Below, in pieces: positions 1 through 12,733 of a stretch of 64,000 nucleotides of DNA; the stretch's first letter is position 1, and each line of letters opens with the position of its first letter. Position numbers and translations under genes: made by a program. The DNA is from Lucifuga dentata (Eukaryota; Chordata; Actinopteri; Ophidiiformes; Bythitidae): assembly GCA_014773175.1 (NCBI GenBank), contig VXCM01005905.1, positions 17,941 to 81,940 of the forward strand, written 5' to 3'. The notes below the pieces were generated by a model. It worked only from the letters and a program-made list of their open reading frames with translations. It had not been told where the DNA came from and did no database searches.

Positions 1-2900
1 AAGGACATTGTTTGTCTTGCTGTAGACTCGTCCCACCCCTACGCACAGCCCCCCGAGCATCAACAGGATGGTGCTGAGGATGGGGAACACACTGGAGGCA
101 CGTACTATACCTACAGTGACAAAGAGGAAAGGACATTGCTGTGGGAAAGTGGCAAAAGTGCTAAAAAGTGAGCAATGTAAGGATTATGTATAGTGATTTG
201 CAAATAGTTTTAGAGCAATTCATTAACTGAAATTTAATTAAAAAGTTAATACTACAAGTCAATAAACCAGTCCATCAACAAATAGATCAAATTATGAAAA
301 TATGTATAGAAATCCAAATTAAATAATGAGTAGATTAGATTAATATATACACTACAGGCCAGAAGTTTGAGGCCACCCCCAGATTTAAAAAAAAAAAAAT
401 CATCAATACAGTTTGTTTTACAATTTATTGCACAACAAATGACAAGAAATTTATAAAAGATATGTAACTAATTAGTTGTCAAGAAGAATTTGTCAACAAG
501 AGCACATTATGTAGCCACTATGGCTTAAGAAATTATTTTAAATGAAGGCATGTCCAGTCTGTATTAGTGCACTGGCACTCCAGTTGTGTTCCAACTCCAT
601 TGCTGATGTGTTTTAACATTCTATTCAATAGCTTCTGTCTGCCTTCTCCCAGATCACTTTGTGATTAACTTGCTACACAGTCTGCTCATGCTATTGCTCT
701 GCATCTTCTGAACTTCATATTGAGTACTGCAAATTTAATCTGAAGTTCATATTGAGGACTGAAAATTTATAGTTTGTGAAACAGTATCACAAACTATAAA
801 TGTGCACTTTTGGGTCTTGCTGTGACAAAATCTTGCAAATCCTCTGTGGAAAATTACAAGAGCTTTCACACTGCTGGAGGTATGTGTGTGTGTTCATGTT
901 TTCCCTTGACACTTTTAAATAAGCCAAAAATGAATCACTGTGCCATCTTGATGAGCCTATTCAATTATAAAGACTTAGTTTTATTTAGTCCAGTTGACGC
1001 ACTGAGAAGTCTTCTTCATTCTTGCTGGCATATGACGCAGATTCTTGAGGGGGCTCTTCTCCCAGGCCTTCAGAGGAAGTCAGTCAATGATTGGATAAGT
1101 ACATTTTGAATCTCATGAATTAAGTCTATGTATTACTTAAGCACCACCACAGGAAATCACAGTGACAGTATCTTTGATTTGGTTGGAGCTAATAATTAGT
1201 TTGCAATCACATTTGAGCACCAGTCTACCCATGCATGGTGACTTGATGAATACTGCTTAATGAAGGAGGCTTTTCAGGCAAAAAAACGCAGCTCATTTTC
1301 CCTCAAAGACGGCCTTGGCAGGTCTATCTGTAATTGCCCAGTTCAATATCAATTAATTAGCCACTTTATAATCATCTGCAAGACTCTCAGGGTCCTCATG
1401 GTTCTGAGGGATACAACTCAAACAGCCAAAAATAGATTTAAAATATCACAGGATGTGATTATTAGTTAACGTTTGTGATCCAACCCTGAATGGATTTAAA
1501 GCCCGTCTCAACGAAGCCTGTCACAATTTTCTCCTCTCTTTAGACACTCATTCTGCACTTTATCTATCCTTCTGAAAAACTAACATAACCTCAATCTCAA
1601 TATGAGCAGCATTGCTTGGTAGGAGACAGCTGCCAAAAGCACATACAAAGACAGTGAAGGTTGGTGGGCTGCCTGCTCATCCTTAAAAAATAAAGGACAG
1701 AGAGTTAATAATGACAGAAAAATAGGAACTGTGGAGCACTTACGCAGCAGGTATTCAGAGCTGTCTGTGTCATAGTCATTGTCGTCAGGGAAATGGTTGA
1801 TCCTGTAACAGCTGCCTTGATTGATGCCTGCAGGATAAAAACAGAAAGGACAGTCTTCCATATCTGTGTTGAATTATTGTTCATTTGCACTTCTGGGCAC
1901 ACTGACAGTGTGATGCAAATGATCCTATCCAGAATATGTGCATTAATCCTATTTTCAGACAAACTGAATTTAAAATGGACTTATTCAACGCCTAGGGTTG
2001 GAATTACGATGTGATTTTATCAGGCTCCTTTTGGTTCCAGCTGGCTGAAGGATGTGTGGGAGCTGGACTCAGTGTTACAGTTACTCCTGTACTCTCTCTT
2101 TGTTAACCCGTGTCCAGCGGAGTAAAATGCTCTTGTGCTCCTGTCTCAGATAAAGGAGAATGGACTGGGAAGTTGCATCTGGAGTGACCCCCTGGCTAGT
2201 TTTCATGTCTTCACAGTATTGCTCAAAGAGGAACAGACAGAAGGCACAGCAGAATGCAAAAGGGGGAAGTCAGCCGCTTGGATTAAAACATTTCAACTTT
2301 ATGGCTTCCACTGTTGGCAGTGAACAACACTGTGAGGCAAGCACAAGTGTTATTCATACTGTTTGACGTGAGACTTTTATCACTGTTATGATCCTGTTAA
2401 CATTCTGTTCCTGTTTTTTTTTATTGAGTATATTATTCCAAAATCATTGTTAACTGTTCAGTGATTAGCTTTAGTTGGAATGACAAATTTTCTAAGATCA
2501 ACTCATTACCCTCCCCATGGTTCACAAGTCCAGCTATAAATGAGACTCTTACCTTTGTCCTAGACTTTTTAAAAAGCACATATGGGGCCCAACAATGAAC
2601 ATTGGTGTTGATAGCTCTCAGAGACCAATCAGTGGACACATATTGCAAAAAGAATCCAACGCCATGAGAGGCAGATTCTGTTTCGAGGATCAGTGCATAC
2701 ACTACATGGCAGTGTGATTAAGAATGCATTACCCTAGAGGGATTTAGTGGGTTGTGGCTCATATACAAATCCTGCTCAGTTGAATGGTTTATTTGGAGTG
2801 CTATAGGAGCAAGTAGCCTATTCGAACAACAAAAGCAGCATGTGCTGGAAGACTAGGTGAGAGAGAGAAGGAGGCTGGAGTAGAGAGAGAGAGAGAGAGN

Positions 2901-2936
<36 letters not shown>

Positions 2937-3723
2937 TAAGCAAAGAGAAGTCTGTAGCCATAATTGTGCCATGGATGCTGGAAGCTCTTAGGCTAACATT
3001 TATTAACCATTACTGCCATGAATACCATCAGCACTTCTCTCGTTCTGCTTACAGAAACTATCAGATTGAAGGTTGGCCTGTGATTTAATTCATGTTTTTA
3101 CACAAGTGTGTTGTATCAACATTATACAATCTACATGTGTTTGTCTGCATGCATAGCTTTGCGCTTGTGCACGTGTCAGTGCAGGAAAACAAATAAACTT
3201 ATTAAGCCTTAGCTGAGTTCTTTGTCAGTCTCTGCAAGACTTAGAGAGTTTTCATCAGTCCACCTCAAAAACACAAAGAAGCCTCATATTTCGTCTGTAA
3301 AGGCCTGAGGCATACACGACAACAGCAGAGATTGGAGTTGACATGGCGGCACAAAAACAATAACCCTAATGACAGACAGTCACCTGTCAACTCCATTTCC
3401 CAGGTGCCAAAGGGTGAGCCACACAGGGCTCATGGTGTGTGTCACAGCTTTTAAGGGCACGCTTGCGTTTCATTAACTAGGTCTGCCGATTAATCAGGGA
3501 CATCAAATTAATTAGCATCAAATCCGTCAGTGGAAATGGAGGACAAGTTTCTGTGTCTAGCCACTGAAGGGAAAAAAGGCTATGAACTATTTAAAGTCAT
3601 GTGAGACTTTGTGCCTTGTGAAAAAAAACATCTGGCACATGTGGCTATGGCACAGTGTAGGTAACAAATACGCACACACCTTTACAATGCTGTTAATTGC
3701 TGTGTTAATTCTGATCTGCTGCA

Positions 3724-3774
<51 letters not shown>

Positions 3775-3912
3775 ACACATGAAACAGGTCAGGGCTCTGA
3801 TGCTGCTTGCATACAAAAATAACCCATTCATAATGAACCCTGATCTACAAAACTTGTTCTTTCTACATCAAAACTATTTTGCTCTCCTGCCCTGTCTGAT
3901 GCCCCTGTTTCT

Positions 3913-3958
<46 letters not shown>

Positions 3959-6900
3959 TGTGCGTGTGTGCGTGTGTGTAATGAAGGATAAAAGAAATAG
4001 AGGGCAATATTGCAACTGATTGGGAATGTGATTATAAGCTGATATTGGCTCGAGCCTTGAGATTTATGAATGACAGTTATCAGCTTAAGTTTGTGTGTAT
4101 GTGTGTGTATGTGGGNNNNNNNNNNNNNNNNNNNNNNNNNNNNNNNNNNNNNNNNNNNNNNNNNNNNNNNNNNNNNNNNNNNNNNNNNNNNNNNNNNNNN
4201 NNNNNNNNNNNNNNNNNNNNNNNNNNNNNNNNNNNNNNNNNNNNNNNNNNNNNNNNNNNNNNNNNNNNNNNNNNNNNNNNNNNNNNNNNNNNNNNNNNNN
4301 NNNNNNNNNNNNGTCTCCCCCCGCTGTCATGAAATGAAATAACCTCTGAATATTGACTAGCTAGGTGGAAAGGAGGGAGGGAGAAAACTGAGATTAAACA
4401 AGGGGAGGAAGTACAGGGAAATGAAAGAACAATAGTACGGAGAGCAAAGGAATGATGGAGATGAAAAAAGGAAGATAGGAGACCCATTAAGAGGAGGTAG
4501 AGAAGCAGTGAGAGAGAATTATGCATCATAACAATGATGGTTTGGGGAAGAAATGGACAGCTAGCCAGACAGAGCCAAAGAGTTGTCCAATCAGATGCAC
4601 AGAGTTTTTCACCAAAACGTAAGGTGTGTGGAAGGTTTTGGAAAAAAATGGCCATATTTATTATTTTTGCTGAAGTAATGACACAGTGGTGCTTTTGAAG
4701 AAATTTGGAGGATCCAGATGATATTACAATGTGTGTTGTAACAAACTGGGCATTAATCTTACACTCGTCACACAATAATTTTACATGGGCGTTCATGGTT
4801 TCCCTGGGCTTGTCTGGAATAGCAAAACCTCATGCTGAGCATCTCCTCCTCCTCCTCTCCATGGCAACCCCTCTTAGTCTTTAATTAGCTCATTTACATA
4901 AACAACCTCCAAGGATGGTTTTGACATTCTCATTGTACGTATGTCGATATCCATCAAATAACAGACAGCACTTCCCTGGCAAAACCCCTTCCTCATTTCT
5001 GTAACCAGAAAACATGGACACATACAAACGTGTGTTTACAAACACATACAGATTTATATACATACATTTTGTACAGGAAGCAGCTGTCACAGTACTTGTG
5101 CCACTGTCAACAGGATGATGTACATCGTCATTATTTCAAATTAACACAGCTCAGCCAATAAAGAAGCGGCCTCGGTGGAATACACCAATAGCATTCCAAT
5201 CACATCCAACACTCGCTGTCTCTTGTGTCTCCAGCAGTACAGTATATTATGACAATGAGCGAACTCCATGAAACGCTTCCTCAGTTTCACACTTCAATAG
5301 CTCTGTAAATGGATTGGTAAATAAACTAATCAAGGGTGACATTAATATTGCATTTTACTAGAAATGCATAGCCTCCAGAGGGCGATATCTATCAGTTATG
5401 TTAAGTAGAAGCTTATTGGCTTCCCATAACAGATCTATTGTGAACGTTAGTCACAACACCTTGTTCTGCTTTGCTAGTATCTTCTCAAACTCACTGCTTT
5501 TAGATCTGTGATGGAGAGTGTGAACATGAGTGCTTTGTGGTGTGGTTTACAGAGAGTGAGATAATTGCATTTTACCAACTGTAAACAGACAGAGCGCTGT
5601 TACTGGAACTTGATATCAAATGCAAACATGCGCACACAACACACTGACATGGACACATTCATTTACTTTGGAAGCAGGAAATGCTGGAACAGAACATAAA
5701 AGCATCTGTGTAATCATTCAAAACCATCCAATTTTTGAGCCCAATTAAATGAGGATAAAAGAAAAGGAGTTTGGCGACAAGATCAGTGATTCAGTGTTGC
5801 TATAACTGACAGTTGGTTAATTAATTCATCATCAGACTGCAATTTTTTTTTTTCATAAAACAGCGCTGCTTGGTGTAGACAATGCATATGTATCCATGTT
5901 GTTTAGGAGAAAATGAGATCTGTCAACCCATATACTGTAGTCTGGTAGTCTACCATGAAGGCTGTGGATTATTATGTATTGTTAGTGGTTTACAGAGAAC
6001 ATAAAGGTACATGTATGATGATATCTCACCACGATGTCAGAGATTTTCTTGTTTGTTTGAGGATAAAAAGAAAAGATGATACATTTCGTTGCAGCCCTTT
6101 CATATCGAGGTGTGAAATTGTAAAAGGGTGGTACTGTATCTTGCCTACACATAAATATCACATATTTCAAATTGGAAAATGTGAATCACAAAAAAAATAT
6201 TCAGAATAATTACGAGCAAATGTCACTTTTGATTATGTGATATATTTTGTATAGAGTTTAATTTATATTTTGTCTTATTTCCAGTACTATTTCTTTAATT
6301 TGTGTATTTGGAACAAGTCCTGTCGCATGCAGATACTGGTTATTCTGAAAGCAATGACCTTTCACCCCTGTCCTTAGGAAACTAATCAGGTGGTAAAGCA
6401 GGGGTTCATCTCTTACATTAGGACAAACGGGTTTAGAAAATGGATGGATGGATGGATGGATGGATGGATGGATGCTAACCTGTACTGTTTAAAATGATGA
6501 TTTTTTTTAGGGCAGCAGGATGATGGCTAATTGTCAAGTCTACATTGTGTAGTTTTGGTGATCTCAAACATAAACTTGGAGCTTGGCTGAAACAAGACCT
6601 TGCGAGCATACTGTACACATTCTGCTTGTGGGGTGGAAAAAATAAGTTTTCTGGGGTTGAGATAATATGAGCAATGCTGCAGGACATTACAGCCCAGAAC
6701 AATCGGGAAGAATTTAGAGGAGAGGAGAGGAGAGGAGAGGAGAGGCAGCTATGATAATTGGGAATGACAGAGGTTCATTAAAAAGGAGAATAGCAGAGAC
6801 AGTCACACAGCAGAAGAAAGACTGATGACAATGGAGGAGTTAAACCTATAAAGAAATGAACAAACCAGGATGACAAGAGGACAGAGGCTGAGATGGAAGT

Positions 6901-8314
6901 TTGGGCCTTTGGGCTAATTACTGCCCCCGCATGGCTTTTCAGTTGTCCCATTTTAATTACAGACTGGTGGTGCATGCTGGGAATGACAAAGTGCCTCCAA
7001 CCAAAATTCAACTAACCTCCCCCCCCCCCCNCCCCCCGAACAGACACACACCTTGGCACATCAACTTTCTTCATTTTGGTTCACCCTCCTCTGCATCTCC
7101 GCCCTGTTTGTCTGTGTATAATAACAAAAAACCAGCCACTTCGCCACTCACACCAATCCACTACCAGCTGCAGTGTTTACTCTAAATATCTGCCTGATAA
7201 TTGGGTTATTCAGCAGATAATTTTATTTACTGAAGTAACCCATAAGGATCAGACTGTGATGCCCTACCAGTTCTGATGCAAATTAGATGCACTAAATGCA
7301 TTTCATAACAATACTATTTATATTGGAAAAATATGGAGAAAGCTGCTGAGAAATTTAAAGGACTCTTTACTGCTCCTGACCTCATTATAAAGTAGCCTCA
7401 TTGACTATATTCCTCCACGCTCCTTAAATGTCATGCCAGCCTATATTGAAGAAGAGGTAACGCTTGTTGAGCAGGTGATTAGAAACGCGACAATGCATTC
7501 ATTATATGATCTGAAAAGGCAAAAGGCTGCGCAGTGCTGAGCGGCTGATGAGTGTTACAAGAGTGTGTTGTCGCACAGAGAAATATGTGTCGTGGCGGCA
7601 ATCTGTTCTGCCAAACGTGATGATGTTTTCCCCAATAGCTGCGATACACAGAGCCGTCCCCGTCAATAACCCAGTGTGTCTCATTATTACTGGGGGGGGC
7701 TTCCTTGTCTTATCCTCTATACTTATGAGTCACCATGACAACAGAGTCATCGTCCAGCAGCTTGTATTGTTTTAAGCAGAGGCACAAGAGAGAAGAATAG
7801 TTTCACAAGAGTGAAACTATTAACCCTGGAGAGAATGGTATGAAAGTCTGGCCTTTGTCTGGGCAAATTACACTCTCAGAATGAAGCCTCACTGCACAGA
7901 CCTCAACTTCAATTAAGTATCTGCTGTCATTAATCAAGCTTTGTTATTTACTTCAGTGCACTGACTGGAAATCACACTTGACTACTGTTTGATTGACATT
8001 TGTAGTTTCTTGTCATTTCTTAGAGCATCAAAGGAATACTGCCTGTTCATATCACAGACAGGTATCTGAACAAGTGTCACAACACATCAGGATGTTCTTC
8101 AGTATCTCCAATGGAGGAAAGCCCAGAAAAAGACTCGTTACTGCTGTTGTTTGATTGGTTGAATCTGTCCTGATACGAAAGTAAGCTCTGGGTCTGATGG
8201 ATACATTAAAATCATTTAAAGGTGAATAAGGACAAGCTCACAAAGAACAGAAACTGCTACCAATGAAACGGAAACGGTTTTATGCAGGCAGTAAGGACTA
8301 AAAGAAAGAAAGAA

Positions 8315-8354
<40 letters not shown>

Positions 8355-8379
8355 GTACATTTTATTGATAGAGCTATAG

Positions 8380-8434
<55 letters not shown>

Positions 8435-9867
8435 AAACACTCAACAATACATCTTACAATAAGTACTAGTAAATGTGACAAACAAAAAAACAAAACCTTT
8501 TTGATTTTATCCATTCTTACAAGAATAACATGGAACATAATATTTAAGGTGGAAAACTCTCCCACCTCCTCACTGAACATACAGCGTATTTCTCTGCAGC
8601 TATGTTTAAATTCATGTCCTACAAATAAAAAAGGTTTGAAGGTATTTTTTCAAAATAGCCTATAGACCCTTATTAAATGTCTCTATACATGCAGATGATT
8701 TTTATTCTGTATTTCGTCAAACCAAATATATTTGGACTTTTGTAAGAATAGGTGTGTTTCGGTGAAACACAGTGTCTATCAATCACTGCTTGGTGACATC
8801 GACTCACTCACTGATAGCGGAGGGGAGAAGTTAAGGGGGTGGCCGGAAGGCAAACTGGTCAATGAATGAACGCCTGTCTGCCTCTGAAATAAGACGTCAC
8901 TGCCAGCGCACAGCCTATTTGGATCCATCAAATGTTTAAGATTCTTTTTTAATTTTTTGCAGGTATGATGAACACATTAAAAACTGAACCTTTCACACTT
9001 GTTGTACCATAAAAAATAATTTTGCCACCTTGATTGGACATGATGTGAACTCGGAGTTATCTATTTTTAAATCACTGGGCATGTTTCCATAGCGATTTCA
9101 GGGATGTTGCCAAGCAACAGCATCGGATACAATGAAGACATGAATGAAAGTAGACCAATAGCACACACATTTCCTGGCATCGACCGGCTTAAACGTGAAT
9201 GGGTTCAGACAAGCCAAAGCATCGTATTCTTTTGCAGACTGTAATATAGGCTTTAATAATGTGTTCTAATAGCTGGAAATCAGGTTGAAATATTTGTTTC
9301 TCTTTCACTTGCTGCTTCAACCAATCCCGTGTGCATCCATTCTTTCAACGCCTTTTCTGTACTCTCGAAAACTTTTTCCACCTTTAATGTAATTTCCCAG
9401 ACTTGCTCCCCAGCCCTTTCCCAGCCCTTTGCGCATTTGGCTTGCGCGAAGGGAGTGCGTCCTTTTGCGCGCAACGACAAATGAACTCAGTGAGAAACAA
9501 AAGACTTCTCTTCTTAAAAGGAGAGAGAGTTCAAAGTATTTATTCTGGAAATATAAAATGTGTTATGGACAAATTGCCAAGTAGAGTTTGCGACTTCCGT
9601 GCGTAAAGAGTGCCAAAGTAGGAGTGTACTTGGAGCGGGCTTACCTTCAATACAGCAGATTCTCCACAGCCCAGAGTGGATGAGATCGCCTTTCTTGGTT
9701 CTGGGCTGCGGCTGGGTCTCGTCTGTCGTGACATTGGTGCCGTTGCAGATGTACGCCCGCGAATAGAGCCAGTAGTCCGTGCCGATGGCGATGGTCATCA
9801 AACTGAAGGCAGCGAAAGCCCCTACGGTGGCCAGCAGTGTTTGAACCCCGCGGTCACACCAAGCCAT
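1..9867 (-). CDS. cacng4: TARP gamma-4-like calcium channel subunit, 5' three coding exons (partial)
   Basis: Transmembrane AMPA-receptor regulatory protein (claudin-like, four membrane spans), which traffics and gates AMPA receptors at synapses. Coding exons on the minus strand are 9867-9645 (start MAWCDRG), 1827-1744 (84 bp) and 110 to beyond 1. Every junction is GT-AG and the phases agree: G|GC, then C|GT. Exon 1 holds membrane span 1 ([20 protein letters not shown]), an N-glycosylation site (NGT) and the family motif [10 protein letters not shown]. Exon 2 encodes the loop ending DSSEYLLR. Exon 3 begins [13 protein letters not shown], inside span 2. The ICNGTN loop fits gamma-4 better than gamma-2 or gamma-3; gamma-8 is the main alternative. 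Exon 4 (spans 3-4 and the cytoplasmic tail) lies off the left edge. Intron 1 is about 7.8 kb. Confidence 0.93.
351..1100. mobile_element. Candidate relic of a Tc1/mariner-like element
   Basis: The stretch 351-380 (cactacaggccagaagtttg) resembles the terminal sequence common to fish Tc1-like elements (cactaccggtcaaaagtttg). No intact matching inverted end was found, and downstream sequence has no open transposase frame. It contains a 32-bp imperfect tandem repeat (710-741 and 742-772) and a hairpin. It lies in cacng4 intron 2. The extent is a guess. Confidence 0.3.
766..800. repeat. Perfect 14-bp inverted repeat
   Basis: The arms 766-779 (tttatagtttgtga) and 787-800 (tcacaaactataaa) are exact reverse complements around a 7-nt loop. 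It sits inside the suspected transposon relic in cacng4 intron 2, so it may be part of that element. Confidence 0.85.
2881..2931. repeat. (GA)n microsatellite with single-N join
   Basis: GA dinucleotide run interrupted by one N at 2900. It lies in cacng4 intron 1. See the finding on single-N joins: length here is unreliable. Confidence 0.95.
3727..3979. repeat. Two (TG)n microsatellites
   Basis: TG tracts at about 3727-3772 and 3916-3979 (the second with interruptions), separated by about 140 bp of ordinary sequence. They lie in cacng4 intron 1. Confidence 0.95.
4116..4312. other. Assembly gap (197 N)
   Basis: Run of N following a TG-rich tract in cacng4 intron 1. Translations running through it are meaningless. 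Confidence 0.99.
6421..6474 (+). mobile_element. 3' end of a fish SINE/L2 element with (GGAT)n tail
   Basis: Begins ggacaaacgggtttagaaaa and runs into an ATGG repeat. The same 23-bp string occurs at 60911-60933, at the end of a much longer copy. Only the extreme 3' end is kept here, as expected for 5'-truncated retroposition. Confidence 0.7.
6716..6744. repeat. (AGGAG)n pentanucleotide repeat
   Basis: About five copies of AGGAG in cacng4 intron 1. Confidence 0.9.
7796..7821. repeat. Short perfect palindrome
   Basis: The arms aatagtttcac (7796-7806) and gtgaaactatt (7811-7821) pair around a 4-nt loop in cacng4 intron 1. No known element is recognised. Confidence 0.8.
8303..8435. repeat. (AAT)n and (GAAA)n microsatellites
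   Basis: AAT tract at about 8315-8354 followed by a GAAA tract at about 8380-8435, in cacng4 intron 1. Spurious reading frames cross it on the minus strand. Confidence 0.95.
9106..9118. promoter_or_regulatory. RFX X-box-like palindrome
   Basis: GTTGCCAAGCAAC matches the imperfect palindrome GTTGCC-N-RGCAAC bound by RFX factors. It lies in cacng4 intron 1, about 530 bp inside the gene from exon 1. Function is inferred from the motif only. Confidence 0.45.
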
Positions 9868-10330
9868 TGCGCTTCATACTACTCCACACACTCACCAGTC
9901 CAACACGCACACACCAGAGCGCGTCAAGGCGCAGATCCTGTGTTCATACTGCTGGATGTGCGTCCACTTTTTCTACTCTGCTGGACGTGGTGTGTGTAGT
10001 CCAGAACAAAAGAAGGAGAACAAATGTTGGCTGAAATGCTCACCTGATGCTCACAAACAACTGGTTGCCGCTGTGAATATGAGAGGACACCAACTGTGCC
10101 CACTCCACAGACTCCACACAGATTTGAACTGCACAAGACAGCACGCCAGCAACATCATGTTCCAACGTATAACACTCCTCACAAAGCTCCTCTCCACTTC
10201 ATTCTGCTATTTTCTCCTTTATCTTTGTCTCAAAGCACTTTTCTGAACCCACACAGACTGCGTCTCTCTTAAAAGTCACTGCCAAAGATGACTACGTCAA
10301 TAGCTCTATCAGTGAGACCCCACCCTCACC
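9868..10330 (-). promoter_or_regulatory. cacng4 5' UTR and putative promoter region
   Basis: Sequence directly upstream of the cacng4 start codon. It is less AT-rich than its surroundings and has a CRE-like TACGTCAA at 10293-10300. There is no TATA box at an obvious distance, so the transcription start cannot be placed. Assigned by position only. Confidence 0.35.
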
Positions 10331-10854
10331 AATTTCAACCAATAGGAGATATCCTTTTGAATTAGAAAAAAATAAAAATAAATAAATAAATAACTTGTTT
10401 CCAGTCATGCATTTTAAACATGTGAATTTATTTGTAAAAATTAATTAACCAAACACACAGTCTCTAGTCTGAGACACTTGGCCTAGTTTTTTTTCCCACT
10501 GAATTTAGAAGATAGTCTATGCATATTTCCAAGCTCGGTCAGCTGTCACAAGGCTGAGGATGGGGAGGGAATAATGACAGGCTTTGACACAATGGTTCCT
10601 CTCTGTTGTACACTACTGCTAAATAACCAATCCCCCGCGGAACCGGCCATTTAAAAAGCAATTAGATGGTTACTGAGCAGGCGTTACCATCAAGCACATT
10701 GCAAATCACTCCAGGCTCATTGGATTTCCCAAGACTGCCACAGAAGAGATACCTTCCCCTGAAAGAAAGCTAAAGTGATTGCAATAAATATATCACATGC
10801 AATCATTTTTCAAAATTGGTGATAAAATATGAATAAAGGTTATAGGACTGAGAT

Positions 10855-10909
<55 letters not shown>

Positions 10910-10922
10910 NTAGGACTGAGAT

Positions 10923-10977
<55 letters not shown>

Positions 10978-10978
10978 C

Positions 10979-11019
<41 letters not shown>

Positions 11020-11030
11020 TACACACAAAT
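10855..11030. repeat. (GATA)n, (TC)n and (CA)n compound microsatellite with artefactual duplication
   Basis: Two GATA runs separated by an N at 10910. The unique string taggactgagatgatagat occurs just before the first run (from 10842) and again immediately after the N. This indicates two overlapping contig ends that were not merged. Confidence 0.9.
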
Positions 11031-11040
11031 CAAATGCAAT

Positions 11041-11148
11041 AAACATGTTAGTTTCTTGGAGGAGTTTGGAGGCAGATGATTCGCTGTGGTGACCCCTGAA
11101 GGGAAAGCCGAAAGGAAAAGAAGAAGAAGAAGAAACATGTTAGTTTCT
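11041..11148 (+). mobile_element. Short 5'-truncated retroposon with 16-bp target-site duplication
   Basis: aaacatgttagtttct occurs at 11041-11056 and again, exactly, at 11133-11148. The 76 bp between carry the string gctgtggtgacccctgaagg and end in an AAG-rich tail. This resembles the 3' end of a widespread fish retroposon (consensus remembered as ctgtggcgaccccta...gaagaag). Exact flanking repeats plus a simple 3' tail fit LINE-driven insertion. Confidence 0.85.
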
Positions 11149-12195
11149 ATTGACTGATTAAATTGATGAGACTGAGACTGATGAAAAAAGTTTGTACGCA
11201 TTTCTGACATTCCTATTTTGTGCAAAATAATCACCTAAATAGAAAAGTAAATCATTAACAGAATGTGAATAAATTATGAAATCTTAGTCACTCTTCCGCT
11301 CACTCACTCACACACACATACGTTGGCTTTGATCAGGCAGCTGACAAATTGCTTTATTAAACATGCAAAAGCGCTATTCATGCGTGTGTAAACACCATTA
11401 AACACATTTAAGGCATGCGTAATGTGTCTCTGTGCCAGATGGAAGGTTTTCAAATCAGCAGGGAATATTTAGGAGTGTGCTGTTTGTATGACTACAGCTG
11501 ACAAGGTGCCTCAGGCTAAAGAAAAAAAAAAGAAGAACTCGTCATGACTTTCTGTACAAACATGGTCAGATAACTAGGATAACCAGAATTGAGATCAGAA
11601 TCAATTTTGTCAAATATAAAAAGCAGATAGCCTTATTTAGCACTAATGGAGATTTTTTTTTTTTATAAAGTTTTACAATTCATACATTACAAGATCCATA
11701 GCAGAAAGATGACAGAGACATCGCTTGCTTCCAAATAAAGTCAGTTCAGTTCGATTAAGATTGTATTGTCACTTCATCAATAGCTTTATATGAGGAACAA
11801 AAATTTGAATACTCTCAGGATACTGCAAATGTCATGTAAACAAAATTAGGTATTTTATGGCTCCAGTGCTACTAATAATGCCACTATAGCGTGTAGGCTT
11901 GTATATACTAAGGAATATGGAATAAACAGTTGTGTGAGAATGAAGAATTTTGAGATAGAAAAAACATCAATAGGTTATTGATTTCCCATTAGCTGTGATG
12001 TAGGAATTCAGACCAAATGTTTCAAAAGACATTTTAGCCAAAATGCTGAATGAGCAATTTGAGTGTGTGTTCTCAGGTGCTCTAAAATGTATAGGCTTAC
12101 ATTATGAGACAAAATCATCCTGTAAAAATCCCAAGTCATTTTATGCTGTTAAAAACTCAAAAGTAAAGGAGCCATAGTTTGTGTGAACTGGTGAT

Positions 12196-12196
12196 T

Positions 12197-12236
<40 letters not shown>

Positions 12237-12243
12237 TCCTTCC
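12196..12243. repeat. (TTTC)n microsatellite
   Basis: About eleven copies of TTTC ending in TTCC variants, in the intergenic region upstream of the hAT gene. Confidence 0.95.
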
Positions 12244-12733
12244 TTTGTCTTTGTATGTATTTTGTAAAAATGCTGCTCTGATGAGAATTTGTATTTTTAT
12301 CTATTTTATCGAGTTTATTCTATACCAGTTATGAAATAAAAATGTTGTGACAGTTTTACTTCGTAGCCCTGACGGTGGCGCCAAATGTCTTCAATATCAC
12401 AAGTAAACGAAATTCTGGGTAAAGAAAAAATAAAGGTTAAGTCAGTGACGTTTCTGTGTGAAATCGCTCATTGGAACAACGCATGCGCAGTAAGACCAAC
12501 ACTGCCTCGCCATATACTGCCGATTGGTTGTACGCATGAGCCTCAATTAAATGGTGACGACAGTGGCGTATCCTTGTTCGTCTCCTAGGCAACATCTGAA
12601 CAAAGGCCTGCCCCTTTTCATGAGGATTTCTCCAGCGCCATCGTTACTTTACGTGTAATCACGATTACTAAATCGGATTACGGTACTTTTGTTATATTTT
12701 AAGGCTGAAATAACAATAGAGATAGCGTCCGAA

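Larger units (their letters stand above)
10331..12733. other. Intergenic: cacng4 to hAT gene
   Basis: No gene seen. Contents are GATA, TC and CA microsatellites at about 10855-11030 (single N at 10910 with duplicated flanks), a tiny retroposon with target-site duplication at 11041-11148, a (TTTC)n run at about 12196-12243, and motifs close to the hAT gene. Those motifs are an NRF1-like CGCATGCGCA at about 12480-12489 and an X-box-like GTCTCCTAGGCAAC at 12580-12593. Confidence 0.7.

Noticed and set aside
4080..4796. 238-codon minus-strand frame
   Set aside because: About a third of it is N; the rest has no domain and borders a TG repeat.
8303..8435. Possible CRISPR-like array of regular repeats
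   Set aside because: Simple GAAA/AAT microsatellites with no spacers; eukaryotic sequence.
9514..9644. Extension of cacng4 exon 1 beyond the splice site
   Set aside because: The frame continues past a clean GTAAGC donor, and exon 2 joins in phase, so the extension is intronic.
10793..11234. YLSIYLSI-type proteins
   Set aside because: Translations of GATA repeats and an assembly join.
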